This document shows positions 6,375-6,617 of a stretch of 6,617 nt of DNA, in pieces. Numbering within the stretch: the first letter of the stretch is position 1; every line of letters starts with the position of its first letter. Where the stretch lies: contig JAGYMJ010000485.1 of NCBI GenBank assembly GCA_018400625.1, positions 1 to 6,617 on the forward strand, read 5' to 3'. Under the pieces are notes generated by a model. It was given only the letters and a program-made list of their open reading frames with translations, did not search any database and was not told the DNA's origin. Source of the DNA: Planctomycetota bacterium (GTDB lineage: Bacteria; Planctomycetota; Brocadiia; SM23-32). A program made the translations under genes and the position numbers.

Positions 6375-6394
6375 ATGAAACATTATGAAACATT
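6375..6394 (+). repeat. Perfect 10-bp tandem direct repeat
   Basis: ATGAAACATT occurs twice back to back (6375-6384 and 6385-6394), a spacing of about one helical turn. A related TTATGAACAT lies at 6321-6330. Spacing of this kind is used by some transcription factors that bind direct repeats. The first copy also opens a 22-codon frame (6375-6443) with only a weak upstream GGTGAG, which I do not call as a gene. Confidence 0.5.
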
Positions 6395-6405
6395 TCGCCA
6401 TTTAA

Positions 6406-6561
6406 ATGATGGAGAAGTGTTTTGCGGGATCGGAAACTGCTGAGAAGCGATGCCGGGCGTTCGGCTGTGGATGCTTATTACAGGCTCAGCTTGCCGGTGG
6501 CGGCATTGATAAGTCAGCGCAAGACTGCACTGCCTTGGTGCAAAAAGCGCTTAGGACGTAA
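6406..6561 (+). CDS. Doubtful small cysteine-rich ORF, 51 aa
   Basis: The frame opens with two ATG codons (6406, 6409) and encodes 51 aa with five Cys, including 'CRAFGCGC', and a plausible C-terminal helix ending 'CTALVQKALRT'. It stops at TAA 6559-6561, just before the right-edge repeat. No Shine-Dalgarno sequence precedes it and an in-frame TAA sits directly upstream. I do not recognise the family. It may be a remnant, or a chance frame in a stretch where another frame is also open. Confidence 0.2.
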   Translation: MMEKCFAGSETAEKRCRAFGCGCLLQAQLAGGGIDKSAQDCTALVQKALRT

Positions 6562-6565
6562 GTCC

Positions 6566-6608
6566 TCAGTGAACCACGTTGTCGCACCACCGTGCCCTGT
6601 GCCGGTGG
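6566..6608 (+). repeat. Partial copy (C) of the dispersed palindromic repeat at the right edge
   Basis: Positions 6568-6580 (AGTGAACCACGTT) match the 13-bp arm of the central element with one difference. Positions 6585-6603 (CACCACCGTGCCCTGTGCC) are an exact inverted copy of positions 1-19. CCACCG (6587-6592) pairs with CGGTGG (6603-6608) to form an inner hairpin. A small hairpin, AGGAC-GTAA-GTCCT (6553-6566), adjoins the left side. The element probably continues past the window end. Confidence 0.75.
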
Positions 6609-6617
6609 GACGATGAT

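Larger units (their letters stand above)
5984..6617. other. Upstream region without a confident gene
   Basis: Beyond the sulfatase start about 630 bp contain no confidently called gene. They hold, in order, the sulfatase leader and promoter, a possible plus-strand gene remnant (6059-6326), an AT-rich stretch with a 14-bp dyad and a perfect 10-bp tandem repeat, a doubtful 51-codon ORF, and an edge copy of the palindromic repeat. The longest minus-strand open frame here (5989-6267) reads as a shadow: it is Ser-rich and has no start signal. Confidence 0.6.

Noticed and set aside
1..6617. tRNA, rRNA, riboswitch, CRISPR array, transposase or toxin-antitoxin genes
   Set aside because: I looked for cloverleaf-like dyads, regularly spaced direct repeats and transposase motifs and saw none.

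Overview
The window carries four full-length genes, all from two enzyme families: two Gfo/Idh/MocA-type NAD(P)-dependent sugar oxidoreductases and two type I (formylglycine) sulfatases. This mix, the moderate GC content of the genes against AT-rich gaps, and the strong Shine-Dalgarno sequences suggest a polysaccharide-degrading bacterium. A member of the PVC group (Planctomycetota, Lentisphaerota, Kiritimatiellota or a relative) is most likely, because those genomes are packed with sulfatases and Gfo/Idh/MocA paralogues. That placement is inferred from gene content; no phylogenetic marker is present.

Layout. 1-41 is a partial copy of a dispersed palindromic repeat at the window edge. 101-1363 (+) is an oxidoreductase with a four-cysteine insert. 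It converges on 1602-3041 (-), a sulfatase. A complete 114-bp palindromic copy of the repeat lies at 3152-3265. Next come 3273-4439 (-), a second oxidoreductase of another subfamily, and 4578-5969 (-), a second sulfatase. The right-hand 650 bp hold no confident gene. They contain the sulfatase promoter, a possible frameshifted gene remnant, short direct and inverted repeats, a doubtful 51-codon ORF and another edge copy of the repeat (6566-6608).

How the genes may work together. The three minus-strand genes run sulfatase > oxidoreductase > sulfatase. The first two each have a plausible sigma-70-type promoter, and the one before the oxidoreductase has a dyad filling its -35/-10 spacer. Neither sulfatase has a signal peptide when started at its Shine-Dalgarno-supported ATG. 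The simplest reading is cytoplasmic removal of sulfate from an imported sulfated sugar or small oligosaccharide, with the oxidoreductases acting on the freed sugar. The substrate cannot be read from the sequence. No glycosidase, transporter, sulfatase-maturating enzyme or regulator is present in the window.

The least ordinary item is the repeat family. Four copies of a 13-bp arm, AGYGAACCNCGTT, occur as the two ends of the central palindrome and as one arm at each window edge.
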